64,000 nt of DNA from Phenylobacterium sp. (GTDB lineage: Bacteria; Pseudomonadota; Alphaproteobacteria; Caulobacterales; Caulobacteraceae), in contig NZ_JACESE010000004.1 of assembly GCF_013911965.1 (NCBI RefSeq), positions 62,001 to 126,000 of the forward strand, given 5' to 3'. Made by a program: the position numbers and the translations under genes. Under the pieces are notes generated by a model, which saw only the letters and a list, made by a program, of their open reading frames with translations, was not told where the DNA came from and did no database searches. Below are positions 18,304-26,512 of this stretch, one piece after another (within the stretch, counting starts at the first letter, position 1; the number at the start of each line of letters is the position of its first letter).

Positions 18304-19581
18304 TCAGGCCTTCAGCTTCCTGGCCCCCATCAGGTCGAGGGCCCACTTCTCGTAAAAGGGCGCGCTCTCGCCGCGTTTCACCTTGCCGATGAAGTATTTC
18401 TCGAACCCGATCTTCGCCAGGTGGACCCAGCCGCCCTCGGCCGACCAGTTGATGTTCCGGGGCGGGATCTGCGGCTGGGCGATGAAGGCCACGCCGCCGT
18501 CGCCGAAGTCCGCCAGGCAGATGGCGTTCCAGGTCGCCTCGTGCGTCGGCTCGCGGCCGTCCAGAACCTCTTTCAGGTTCTCCGCGATGGCGGTGACCAT
18601 GCTCTCGATCATGAAGCCGGTCTTGGGCACGCCGACCGGGACGGGCGTCTTGCCCACCGGCGGGATGGCCACGCAGACCCCGAGCGAGAAGACGTTCGGG
18701 AAGGTCGGATTGCGCTGGTGCTTGTCGGCCAGGATGAAGCCGCGGGGATTGGTCAGGCCCTCGATCCCCATGACCGCCGGCACGCCGCGGAAGGCCGGCA
18801 GCATCATCGAATAGGCGAAGGGCAGTTCGTGCGTGGCCTTCACCGAGCCGTCCTCGGCGACCTCCTCGACGGTCATCTGCCCTGGCGCGACCTTGGCGAC
18901 GCGGGCGCTGGTGATGAACTTGATATGCCGCTGGCGCATCTCGCTCTCCAGCAGCCCCTTGGTGTCGCCGACCCCGTCGAGGCCGAGATGGCCCACATAG
19001 GGCTCTGCGGTGACAAAGGTCATGGGGGTCCGGTCGCGCACCTTCCGGCGGCGCAGCTCGGTGTCGAGGATCATGGCGAACTCGTAGGCCGGCCCGTAGC
19101 AGGAGGCGCCCTGCACCGCGCCCACCACGATCGGTCCCGGGTTGCGCACGAAGGCCTCGAAGGCTTCGCCGGCCTTTTCGGCGTGGGCCACATGGCAGAT
19201 GGAGTGCGTGTTCGCCTCCGGCCCCAGGCCCTCGATCTCGTCGAAGGCCAGCTCCGGTCCGGTGGCGATGACGAGATAGTCGTAGAAGAGGCTTTCGCCG
19301 TCGTTCAGCTCGATGCGGTTCTCCGCCGGGTGGACCCGGCGGGCGCCGACGCCGGTGAAGCCGATCTTCTTGCGGGCCATGACCGGCGGCAGCTCGACCT
19401 CGATGGCCTCGCGCTTTCGCCAGCCTACGGCGACCCAGGGGTTGGAGGGCACGAAGTGGAAGACGTCGCCCTGGGAGACGACGGTCACTTCGGCGCGCGA
19501 GCGCACAGCTTCCTTGATTTCGAAAGCGGCGATGGCCCCGCCAAGGCCAGCTCCCAATACGGCGATGATGGGCTTCGTCAT
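18304..19581 (-). CDS. sqr: Sulfide:quinone oxidoreductase
   Basis: The 425-residue product is a two-dinucleotide-binding flavoprotein with the FAD motif AVLGAGLGGAIAAFE, an FAD-loop ATGPEL and the C-terminal membrane-facing end KIGFEKYFIGKVKRGE. Cysteines at 129, 161 and 355 align in position with the three redox cysteines reported for the Acidithiobacillus enzyme (128, 160, 356). An extra cysteine lies at 303. It oxidises sulfide to sulfane sulfur and passes electrons to the quinone pool at the inner membrane. It heads an operon with trxC and DUF2892, and a perfect FNR-type palindrome lies 40 bases upstream of the ATG. Confidence 0.88.
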   Translation of the reverse strand: MTKPIIAVLGAGLGGAIAAFEIKEAVRSRAEVTVVSQGDVFHFVPSNPWVAVGWRKREAIEVELPPVMARKKIGFTGVGARRVHPAENRIELNDGESLFYDYLVIATGPELAFDEIEGLGPEANTHSICHVAHAEKAGEAFEAFVRNPGPIVVGAVQGASCYGPAYEFAMILDTELRRRKVRDRTPMTFVTAEPYVGHLGLDGVGDTKGLLESEMRQRHIKFITSARVAKVAPGQMTVEEVAEDGSVKATHELPFAYSMMLPAFRGVPAVMGIEGLTNPRGFILADKHQRNPTFPNVFSLGVCVAIPPVGKTPVPVGVPKTGFMIESMVTAIAENLKEVLDGREPTHEATWNAICLADFGDGGVAFIAQPQIPPRNINWSAEGGWVHLAKIGFEKYFIGKVKRGESAPFYEKWALDLMGARKLKA

Positions 19582-19614
19582 GATCTGATCCTGATCCCTT
19601 CCCGGCCTCCGACA

Positions 19615-19628
19615 TTGACCCGGGTCAA
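19615..19628. promoter_or_regulatory. Perfect FNR/FixK-type palindrome upstream of sqr
   Basis: TTGACCCGGGTCAA is an exact 14-base inverted repeat fitting TTGA(T/C)-N4-(A/G)TCAA. Its centre is 40 bases before the sqr start codon, which would give a very short or absent leader if the factor bound at -41.5. It could also act on the opposite promoter. It is the best of the four boxes in the window. Confidence 0.6.
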
Positions 19629-19688
19629 AGCGGTGCGGACCGCCCGCCTCCAGGGTCGCGCCTGCTTGAACAGGTCACGTGTTTTATT

Positions 19689-19708
19689 ATATGCGCAGTT
19701 ACGCATAT
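19689..19708. promoter_or_regulatory. Probable ArsR-family operator in the rhodanese-RND promoter
   Basis: Arms ATATGCG (19689-19695) and CGCATAT (19702-19708) are exact reverse complements around CAGTTA. They sit in a strikingly AT-rich island in otherwise GC-rich DNA, 38 bases before the rhodanese start. The operon ends in an ArsR gene with a sulfur-sensor-like cysteine pair, making this its likely binding site. A second AT-rich palindrome with CATAT arms lies at 26454-26490. Confidence 0.6.
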
Positions 19709-19746
19709 TCCAATAGCGTCGCAAGATGCAGTTCCAGGAGCCGCCC

Positions 19747-20100
19747 ATGACCGCCGCCACCGACCTCACCCCCGCCCAGGTCCGCGACAGCCTCGCCGCC
19801 CGCGAGATCGTCCTGATCGACGTGCGCGAGCCGGCCGAATACGGCGCCGAACGGATTCACGGCGCGCTGAACTTCCCGCTCTCCACCTTCGATCCCGAGG
19901 CCCTGCCCGTCGGCGGAAGCCGGGCCCTCGTCCTGCAGTGCGGCTCGGGCAAGCGCTCGGCCATGGCGCTGGACCGCTGCCGCCAGGCCGGCGTCGCCCT
20001 GGCCGGACACCTGGCCGGCGGCATCGGCGCCTGGCGCGCCGCCGGGCTGCCGGTCATCCGGATCGATCCGGCGACCGGCGCCGTGCGCGACGTCCGCTGA
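19747..20100 (+). CDS. Single-domain rhodanese (sulfurtransferase)
   Basis: The 117-residue product is one rhodanese domain: LIDVREPAEYGAERIHGALN near the start, then the active-site loop LQCGSGKRSA with catalytic Cys65 and a following HLAGGIGAWRAAGLPV. It would move sulfane sulfur between thiols such as glutathione persulfide, sulfite or proteins. AGGAG precedes the ATG at 19747. It opens an operon with an RND efflux system and an ArsR regulator, and faces sqr across a shared control region. Confidence 0.9.
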   Translation: MTAATDLTPAQVRDSLAAREIVLIDVREPAEYGAERIHGALNFPLSTFDPEALPVGGSRALVLQCGSGKRSAMALDRCRQAGVALAGHLAGGIGAWRAAGLPVIRIDPATGAVRDVR

Positions 20101-20115
20101 AATCCGAGGTCCTCG

Positions 20116-21141
20116 ATGCGCACCCTCCTCACCGCAAGCCTTTTCGCCCTGGCCCTGGCCGGCGCCGGCTGCGCCGAGCGCGAGGCCACGCCGACACCCG
20201 AGGCGGCCGCCGCCAAGGGCGAGCGCCTGACCCTGCGCCCGCAGGCCGTGGCCGACCTGAAGCCGGCGGCCGCCACGGTGACCACCCGCGACATGGCCGA
20301 GGCCCGGGCGCGCATCGGCGGCACCCTGGTGGAACTGGCCGTCCGGGAGGGCGACCTGGTGCGGAAGGGGCAGCTGATTGGCCGCGTGGCCGACGAGCGG
20401 CTGAGCCTGGAGACCGCCGCCTACGGGGCCCAGGCCGCCGCGGCGGCGGCCGAGGCGGCGCGCGCCGAGGCTGATCTGGCGCGGGTCCGCACCCTCTACG
20501 AGAAGGGCTTCTACGCCAAGGCGCGGCTCGACCAGGCCGAGGCCGCCGCCAAGGCCGCCCGCGGCCAGGCCCAGGCCGCCCAGGCCCAGCGGGCCGCCAG
20601 CGCCGAACTCGGATCCCAGGGCGCCATCTTCGCTCCCACGTCCGGGCGCGTGCTCGCCGCCGACGTGCCTGCGGGCTCGGTCGTCTCGCCGGGCCAGTCG
20701 GTCGCCACCATCACGGCGGGCGAGCCCGTGCTGCGGCTGGAGATTCCCGAGGCCCAGGGCCGCGCCCTGCGGGTCGGCCAGAAGGTGTCGATCGAAACCG
20801 GCGACCTGCCCGGCCTGGCCGGCGAAGGCGTGATCAGCCAGCTCTATCCGGCGGTGAACGCCGGCCGGGTGGTGGCCGACATCACGGTTGCGGGCCTGAC
20901 CGCCGACCGCGTCGGCCAGCGGGTGCGGGTGCAGGCGCCGCTGGGCGAACGCCAGGCCCTGGTTCTGCCCGAGCGCTATGTCGCGACCCGGTTCGGGATA
21001 GACTTCGTGCGCGTGGTCGGTCCCGAGGACCGCGTCAGCGACGTGGCCGTCCAGACCGCCCCGGCCCCGGTCGAGGGCATGGTCGAGATCCTGTCGGGCG
21101 CGCGACCCGGCGACGTGGTCCTGAGCGCCGGAGCCTCCTGA
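20116..21141 (+). CDS. RND efflux periplasmic adaptor (membrane fusion) lipoprotein
   Basis: The 341-residue product has a lipoprotein signal (lipobox AGAGC, Cys about 19). A split biotinyl-lipoyl-like domain follows, GGTLVELAVREGDLVRKGQ at about 72 and IFAPTSGRVLAADV at about 175. A long alanine-rich coiled-coil hairpin lies between them, with beta-barrel and membrane-proximal domains after. It links the inner-membrane RND pump to an outer-membrane channel. The stop codon overlaps the RND start (TGATG), showing tight coupling. No outer-membrane factor gene is present, so a shared channel must be used. Confidence 0.92.
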   Translation: MRTLLTASLFALALAGAGCAEREATPTPEAAAAKGERLTLRPQAVADLKPAAATVTTRDMAEARARIGGTLVELAVREGDLVRKGQLIGRVADERLSLETAAYGAQAAAAAAEAARAEADLARVRTLYEKGFYAKARLDQAEAAAKAARGQAQAAQAQRAASAELGSQGAIFAPTSGRVLAADVPAGSVVSPGQSVATITAGEPVLRLEIPEAQGRALRVGQKVSIETGDLPGLAGEGVISQLYPAVNAGRVVADITVAGLTADRVGQRVRVQAPLGERQALVLPERYVATRFGIDFVRVVGPEDRVSDVAVQTAPAPVEGMVEILSGARPGDVVLSAGAS

Positions 21142-24100
21142 TGAAGCTCGGCCTGTCCGGCCGCCTGACCCAGGCGACCCTCCATTCGCCCCTGACGCCC
21201 CTCTTCCTTCTGGCGGCGATCGCCATGGGCCTGCTGGCCCTGATGTCGATCCCGCGCGAGGAGGAGCCGCAGATCAGCGTGCCCATGGTCGACATCATGG
21301 TCGCGGCCCCGGGCCTGCGCGCGCCCGACGCCGCCGAGCTGGTGGCCAAGCCGCTGGAGACCATCGTCCAGAGCATCGACGCGGTCGACCACGTCTACAC
21401 CCAGGTGGAGGACGACCAGGTCCTGGTCACCGCCCGCTTCGAGGTCGGCGAGGATCCCGACGACGCGGCCGTGCGCGTGCACGAGAAGGTCCGCGCCAAC
21501 TACGACCGGATTCCCGTCGGCATCCCTGAACCGATGATCGTCACGCGCGGCATCAACGACGTGCCCGCCGTCGTGCTGACGCTGAGCCCGGAGCCCGGAG
21601 CGGCCGACCGCTGGACCGACCAGGCCCTCTACGACATCGCGCTCAAGCTGCAGAACGAGGTGGCCAAGGTCGAGGATGTCGGCCTGACCTTCATCGTCGG
21701 CGGGCGCCCCGACGAGATCCGCATCGAGCCCGACCCGGAACGGCTCGCCCTGCGCGGCGTGCCGCTGAGCTCGGTCATCGACACCGTCCGCCAGGCCAAC
21801 CGCAGCTTTCCCGCCGGCGTGATCCGCGAGGAGGGCCAGGCGGTGCAGGTGGCGGCGGGCGAGACCCTGCGCTCGGCCCAGGCCGTCGGCCTGCTGACCG
21901 TCGCCTCGGTGGACGGCGAGCCGGTCTATCTTCGCGATGTGGCCAATGTGGTCCAGGCGCCGCGGGAGGACCAGGCGCGCGTCTGGCGCTATGCGGAGAG
22001 CGAGGATGGCTGGCGCCAGGCGCCCGCGGTCAGCCTGGCCATCGCCAAGCGCAAGGGCGCCAACGCCGTCGTCGTCGCCGAGCACATCCATGAGCGCGTC
22101 GAGACGCTGAAGGGCTCTCTGATTCCGGAGGGTCTGCAGGTGTCGGTCAGCCGCGACTATGGCGAGACGGCCAACGAGAAGGCCAACGAACTGCTCTTCC
22201 ACCTGGGGCTGGCGACCGTCTCCATCGTCATCCTGATCGGCTTCGCCATCGGCTGGCGCGAGGCCGGCGTCACCGCCGTGGTCATCCCGACCACCATCCT
22301 CCTGACCCTCTTCGCCTCCAATCTGATGGGCTACACCATCAACCGGGTCAGCCTGTTCGCTCTGATCTTCTCCATCGGCATCCTGGTCGACGACGCCATC
22401 GTCATGATCGAGAACATCGCCCGCCACTGGGCGATGAAGGACGGCCGCAGCCGCACCCAGGCCACGGTCGAGGCCGTCGCCGAGGTGGGCAATCCGACGG
22501 TGGTGGCGACGCTGACCGTCGTGGCCGCCCTGCTGCCCATGCTGTTCGTCTCGGGCCTGATGGGCCCCTACATGGCGCCGATCCCGGTCAACGCCTCGGC
22601 GGCCATGGTCTTCTCCTTCTTCGTCGCCGTGGTGATCGCGCCGTGGCTGATGATCCGCTTCGCCCGCCAGACGCTCGCCGCCGGCCATGGGCACGCCGAG
22701 GGCGAGGGCCGGATCGGGGCGGTCTATCGCAGGATCGCCGGCCGCGTGATCGCCAGCCGCCGCAGCGCCTGGATCTTCCTGATCGCCGTGGGCGTCGCGA
22801 CCCTTCTGTCCATGGCCATGTTCGCCACCAAGACGGTGACGGTGAAGCTGCTGCCCTTCGACAACAAGTCGGAGCTGCAGGTGGTCGTCGACCTGCCCGA
22901 AGGGACAAGCCTGGAAGCCACCGAACGGACGCTGGATGCGGCGGCCGCCATCACCCGCACCCTGCCCGAGGTGACGGCCATCGAGGCCTATGCCGGCACG
23001 GCCTCGCCGTTCAACTTCAACGGCCTGGTGCGCCACTACTTCCTGCGCGAGCGGCCGGAGATGGGGGACCTGGCGGTCACCCTGTCGCACAAGTCCGAGC
23101 GCGATCGTGCGAGTCACGCTGTGGCGCTCGACCTGCGTAAGCGGCTGGCCCGCCTGCCCCTGCCGCCCGGCGGTTCGATCAAGGTGGTCGAGGCTCCGCC
23201 GGGTCCGCCGGTCATGGCCACCCTGCTGGCCGAGATCTACGGCCCGGACGCCGGGACCCGTCGCGCCGTGGCCGCGGAGGTGAAGGAGATCTTCCATCAG
23301 GTCCCCTACATCGTCGACGTGGACGACAGCGCCGGCCAGCCGCGGCCGCGCCTGCGCCTCACCCCGGTGCGCGAGCAGATGGAATACCTGGGCGTCCCCG
23401 AAGGTCAGGTGCTGGACTCCATTGGCGCCGTCCTGGGCGGCTCCACCGTCGGCTATGCGCATCGGGGCGAAGGCCGCACGCCGCTGGAGATCTCCATCCG
23501 ACTGCCGCAATCCGACCGCACCTGGAGCCAGCGGCTGGCGACGACCCCCGTGGCCCTCGCCGACGGGCCGCACGGGCGACGCCTGGTCGAGCTGGGCGAG
23601 GTGGTCGACGCCACCGAGGAAGCCGGCTCGCACCTGATCTATCGCCGGGACGGCCGCGACGCCGAGATGGTCACCGCCGAACTGGCCGGCGAGTACGAGG
23701 CGCCGATCTACGGCATGCTGGCGGTGGGCGACGCCATCGAGGCGCACGACTGGGGCGACCTGCCCAAGCCCGAGGTCCGGCTGAACGGCCAGCCTCTGGA
23801 CGAGAGCACGCCCACCCTGCTGTGGGACGGCGAGTGGGAAATCACCTGGGTGACCTTCCGCGATATGGGCGCGGCCTTCGCCGTGGCGATCCTGGGCATC
23901 TATGTGCTGGTGGTCGCCCAGTTCAAAAGCTTCCGCCTGCCGCTGGTCATCCTGACGCCCATCCCGCTCACCCTGGTGGGGATCGTCATCGGCCACATCC
24001 TGTTCGGCGCGCCGTTCACGGCCACCTCGATGATCGGCTTCATCGCCCTGGCGGGCATCATCGTCCGCAACTCCATCCTGCTGGTGGACTTCATTCGCCA

Positions 24101-24383
24101 CTCGCAGGGGGAGGGCCGGCCGCTCCGCGACGTGCTGCTGGAGGCCGGCGCCATCCGCTTCAAGCCGATCGTCCTGACCGCCCTGGCGGCCATGATCGGG
24201 GCGGCGGTGATCCTGTTCGACCCCATCTTCCAGGGTCTGGCCATCTCGCTGCTCTTCGGCCTGGCCTCCTCCACCCTGCTGACCGTGCTGGTCATCCCGG
24301 CCATCTACGTGGTCCTGCGCGACGACGGCCGCCCGGCCAGCGCGCAAGCCGCCTTGTCCGGCCACGGAGGGAGCCTAGATTAA
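21141..24383 (+). CDS. RND family efflux transporter, permease subunit
   Basis: The 1080-residue product has the RND layout: first helix near residues 18-35, a large periplasmic loop, helices 2-6 (about 340-520) with the proton-relay segment GILVDDAIVMIENI, a second periplasmic loop, and helices 8-12 ending near 1060. SIPREEEPQISVPMVDI after helix 1 is typical of AcrB-like exporters. It lacks obvious heavy-metal (CzcA/CusA) methionine or acidic signatures, so the substrate is unknown. Linkage to rhodanese, SQR and a sulfur-type ArsR suggests export of sulfur compounds or toxic thiol products. Confidence 0.93.
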   Translation: MKLGLSGRLTQATLHSPLTPLFLLAAIAMGLLALMSIPREEEPQISVPMVDIMVAAPGLRAPDAAELVAKPLETIVQSIDAVDHVYTQVEDDQVLVTARFEVGEDPDDAAVRVHEKVRANYDRIPVGIPEPMIVTRGINDVPAVVLTLSPEPGAADRWTDQALYDIALKLQNEVAKVEDVGLTFIVGGRPDEIRIEPDPERLALRGVPLSSVIDTVRQANRSFPAGVIREEGQAVQVAAGETLRSAQAVGLLTVASVDGEPVYLRDVANVVQAPREDQARVWRYAESEDGWRQAPAVSLAIAKRKGANAVVVAEHIHERVETLKGSLIPEGLQVSVSRDYGETANEKANELLFHLGLATVSIVILIGFAIGWREAGVTAVVIPTTILLTLFASNLMGYTINRVSLFALIFSIGILVDDAIVMIENIARHWAMKDGRSRTQATVEAVAEVGNPTVVATLTVVAALLPMLFVSGLMGPYMAPIPVNASAAMVFSFFVAVVIAPWLMIRFARQTLAAGHGHAEGEGRIGAVYRRIAGRVIASRRSAWIFLIAVGVATLLSMAMFATKTVTVKLLPFDNKSELQVVVDLPEGTSLEATERTLDAAAAITRTLPEVTAIEAYAGTASPFNFNGLVRHYFLRERPEMGDLAVTLSHKSERDRASHAVALDLRKRLARLPLPPGGSIKVVEAPPGPPVMATLLAEIYGPDAGTRRAVAAEVKEIFHQVPYIVDVDDSAGQPRPRLRLTPVREQMEYLGVPEGQVLDSIGAVLGGSTVGYAHRGEGRTPLEISIRLPQSDRTWSQRLATTPVALADGPHGRRLVELGEVVDATEEAGSHLIYRRDGRDAEMVTAELAGEYEAPIYGMLAVGDAIEAHDWGDLPKPEVRLNGQPLDESTPTLLWDGEWEITWVTFRDMGAAFAVAILGIYVLVVAQFKSFRLPLVILTPIPLTLVGIVIGHILFGAPFTATSMIGFIALAGIIVRNSILLVDFIRHSQGEGRPLRDVLLEAGAIRFKPIVLTALAAMIGAAVILFDPIFQGLAISLLFGLASSTLLTVLVIPAIYVVLRDDGRPASAQAALSGHGGSLD

Positions 24384-24387
24384 CGCC

Positions 24388-24738
24388 ATGAGCAAAGCCC
24401 CCGCCGCCGTGGCCGAACAGTTGCCCAAGCCCGCCGAACTGGCGGAACTGGAGGCCAGCGCCGCAGCCGCCGCGCGCCTGATGAAGCTGATGGCCAGCGA
24501 GCAGCGGCTGATCATCCTGTGCAAGCTGGGCGAAGGCGAATGCTCGGTGGGTCAGCTCGCCGAACATGTGGGCCTGGCCCAGTCCGCCGCCTCCCAGCAC
24601 CTGGCCAAGCTGCGCGCCGAGGGCGTGGTGGGGACGCGGCGCGACGGCCAGACCATCTATTACCGCCTGACCGATCCGGCGGCGGCGCGGGTCATCGACA
24701 CGCTCTGCGACATCTATCGCGGCAAGACCAGAGGCTAG
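24388..24738 (+). CDS. ArsR-family repressor of SqrR/BigR (persulfide-sensing) type
   Basis: The 116-residue product is a winged-helix ArsR protein. Its recognition region is VGLAQSAASQHLAKLRAEGVV and the wing is RRDGQTIYYRL. Cys45 (in IILCKLG) and Cys107 (in IDTLCDIY) fall at the positions of the cysteine pair that forms a polysulfide bridge in SqrR (41/107) and BigR (42/108). A third, Cys52, is extra. It follows the RND gene by four bases, so it probably autoregulates the rhodanese-RND operon through the palindrome at 19689. Its stop shares CTAG with the convergent methyltransferase gene. Confidence 0.88.
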   Translation: MSKAPAAVAEQLPKPAELAELEASAAAAARLMKLMASEQRLIILCKLGEGECSVGQLAEHVGLAQSAASQHLAKLRAEGVVGTRRDGQTIYYRLTDPAAARVIDTLCDIYRGKTRG

Positions 24739-25343
24739 AGCGGGCGCCGGGCGACCAGGTCGATGAGCGCCGACGGACCGCTGTGGCCGGCGCCCTCCTC
24801 GATCGTCGCCTCATAGGCCTGGAGGCTCAGGATCTCGAAGTCGGAGAAGGCCTCGGCCAGCAGCGCCTCGGTGTACAGGTTCTCCTCCGCCCTCGGGCCG
24901 CCCGTGCCATAGGCGATCTGTTCGGGACGGTAGCCTTCCAGCAGGAGCAGGCCGCCGGGCTTGAGCGCGGTCTTCATGTTGTCGAACAGCCGCGCCCGCA
25001 GCGGCGGATCGGCGAACTGGATGAAGATGGCGGCCACCAGGTCGAAGCGATCGGCGGGCCAGCTCCAGGCGGAGAGGTCGGCGATCTCGAAGGCGAGTTC
25101 GACTCCCCTGCGCGCCGCCAGGCGCCGCGCCTTGTCCTGGGCCACGCGGGAGGCGTCGATCGAAAGAACGTCCAGGCCCTGCTCGGCCAGCCAGACGCCG
25201 TTGCGGCCTTCGCCGTCCGCCACGGCCAGGGCGGTCATGCCCGGGCGCAGGCGGTCGGACTGCCGGGCGAGAAAGGCGTTCGGCGCCTCGCCGAACAGGT
25301 AGGCCTCGCCCTGATAGCGTTCGTCCCAGAAACCGCTCGTCAT
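24735..25343 (-). CDS. Class I SAM-dependent methyltransferase (TehB/thiol-methyltransferase-like)
   Basis: The 202-residue product begins MTSGFWDERYQGEAYLFG. It has a SAM-binding motif I in TALAVADGEGRNGVWLAEQG, an acidic residue ending strand 2 (SIDAS), and post-motifs DLVAAIFIQFADP and LKPGGLLLLEGYRPEQ. The N-terminal WDERY with 'FG-E-PN-FL' is shared with methyltransferases annotated near tellurite or thiol detoxification. It overlaps the TauE/SafE stop by four bases (ATGA) and so is translationally coupled to it. Methylation of sulfide or a thiol is a reasonable inference; small-molecule specificity is not provable here. Confidence 0.82.
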   Translation of the reverse strand: MTSGFWDERYQGEAYLFGEAPNAFLARQSDRLRPGMTALAVADGEGRNGVWLAEQGLDVLSIDASRVAQDKARRLAARRGVELAFEIADLSAWSWPADRFDLVAAIFIQFADPPLRARLFDNMKTALKPGGLLLLEGYRPEQIAYGTGGPRAEENLYTEALLAEAFSDFEILSLQAYEATIEEGAGHSGPSALIDLVARRPL

Positions 25344-26119
25344 CCCGTCAATCCCTTCCACGCCACGTAGGCGGCCACGACCAGGACAAGGCTGGCGAAC
25401 AGTCGCCGCGCCATCAACTGGCGTTGCGCCAAGAGGCCGGCGAGCTTCAGGCCGACGGCGCCGCCCGCCGCGCCGCCCAGGACGAACAGCCCGGCCACCG
25501 GCCAGACGACGAGGCCGGAGATCGCATAATTGGCCGAGGTCGCCGCGCCGAACAGGGCCACCGACAGCAGCGAAGAGGCCGCCGCATTGGCCAGAGTCAT
25601 GCCTGTGGCGGCCATCAGGCCGGGCACGATGAGAAAGCCGCCGCCGATGCCGAAGAACCCTGCGGCGAAGCCGGTGATCAGGCTGATCGGGGCCAGGCGC
25701 AGGGTCAGACGCCAGCTGATATGGACGTGGGGATCGCCGGCGTCGCGCGGCCGGCGCATCATCGAGACGGCGATCGCCGCCATGGCCAGGGCGAAAAAGG
25801 CGAGCAGGGCCTGGCCGTCCACCTGCTTGGCGAGGCTGGAACCGGCCAGCGTCCCGGCCAGGCCCGCGGCGGCGAAGACGCTGGCGCAGGGCCACTTTAC
25901 GCGCCCGCCCCGCGCATGGCCGGCCAGGTTGATGGCGGCGTTGACGGCGACCGCCGCCGCCGAGGTGCCGATGGCCAGATGGGTGTCGCCGAGACCCACC
26001 ACATAGAGCAGGGCCGGCGTGGCGAGCACCGACCCGCCGCCGCCGAAGACCGCCAGCAGCAGGCCCACGACAGCGCCGCTCAACACCGCCAGGATCGCGA
26101 CCGCGGGGTCTAGAGCCAT
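25340..26119 (-). CDS. TauE/SafE family membrane protein (sulfite/sulfur-compound exporter type)
   Basis: The 259-residue product has about seven to eight hydrophobic helices and two related halves. Each half carries the family's glycine-rich stretch (VFGGGGSVLATPALLYVVG near 23 and GFFGIGGGFLIVPGLMAATG near 160). TauE/SafE proteins move sulfur-containing anions such as sulfite or sulfoacetate. In BigR-type operons such a protein removes sulfite formed by the persulfide dioxygenase, which fits the divergent dioxygenase gene here. Its start overlaps the ArsR gene end by ten bases. Confidence 0.88.
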   Translation of the reverse strand: MALDPAVAILAVLSGAVVGLLLAVFGGGGSVLATPALLYVVGLGDTHLAIGTSAAAVAVNAAINLAGHARGGRVKWPCASVFAAAGLAGTLAGSSLAKQVDGQALLAFFALAMAAIAVSMMRRPRDAGDPHVHISWRLTLRLAPISLITGFAAGFFGIGGGFLIVPGLMAATGMTLANAAASSLLSVALFGAATSANYAISGLVVWPVAGLFVLGGAAGGAVGLKLAGLLAQRQLMARRLFASLVLVVAAYVAWKGLTG

Positions 26120-26445
26120 GGCTCGCTCCGTCCGGACCCGCGCCGGTCCATGACCTCGGCCAGGGTCTCCAGAAGCCGCATCACGTCGGGGTCGGCGATC
26201 CGGTAGAAGATGGTCTGGGCCCTGCGGCGGGGCGCCACCAGGTGATCGGCCCGCAGCCGCGCCAGGTGCTGCGACAGGGCCGAGGGCGAAAGCCCCACAG
26301 CGGCGGCCAGCTCGCCCACCGAACGTTCCCCGCTCCGCAGGACGCAGAGGATCTGCAGCCGGCGCTCGTTGGCGAGCAGGCGCAGCAGATCGGCCGCGCC
26401 GGCGGCGCGACGGGCCAGGTCCTCCAGCGGCGGTGCGTCGTGCAT
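26110..26445 (-). CDS. ArsR-family repressor with only one of the two sensor cysteines
   Basis: The 111-residue product has the ArsR winged helix (VGLSPSALSQHLARLRADHL; wing RRRAQTIFYRI). The alpha-2 cysteine is kept (Cys34, in LQILCVLRSGERSVGEL), but the C-terminal partner position of SqrR/BigR is occupied by a leucine (RLLETLAEVM). It is placed like BigR: first gene of an operon with TauE/SafE and divergent from a persulfide dioxygenase. It may form mixed persulfides, use another inducer, or depend on the second ArsR protein for sulfur response. Confidence 0.87.
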   Translation of the reverse strand: MHDAPPLEDLARRAAGAADLLRLLANERRLQILCVLRSGERSVGELAAAVGLSPSALSQHLARLRADHLVAPRRRAQTIFYRIADPDVMRLLETLAEVMDRRGSGRSEPWL

Positions 26446-26453
26446 GAGGAAAT

Positions 26454-26490
26454 TATATGTACGATTGCTAATTTAGCAAGTTTGCATATA
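26454..26490. promoter_or_regulatory. Nested AT-rich palindrome, probable ArsR operator and divergent promoter
   Basis: An inner exact repeat, TTGCTAA (26465-26471) and TTAGCAA (26473-26479), and an outer one, TATATG (26454-26459) and CATATA (26485-26490), share the same centre, base 26472. The site fills the gap between the ArsR start (26445) and the dioxygenase start (26513) and is far more AT-rich than its surroundings. The nested symmetry suggests two repressor dimers or a repressor plus overlapping promoter elements. Confidence 0.65.
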
Positions 26491-26512
26491 TTGGGGCCGA
26501 AAGGAGCCTCCC

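Noticed and set aside
20976-24365. 1129-codon open frame on the minus strand opposite the RND pump
   Set aside because: It is antisense to a clear RND transporter, is extremely rich in Gly, Arg, Asp and His as expected for shadow frames in GC-rich DNA, and has no family pattern.
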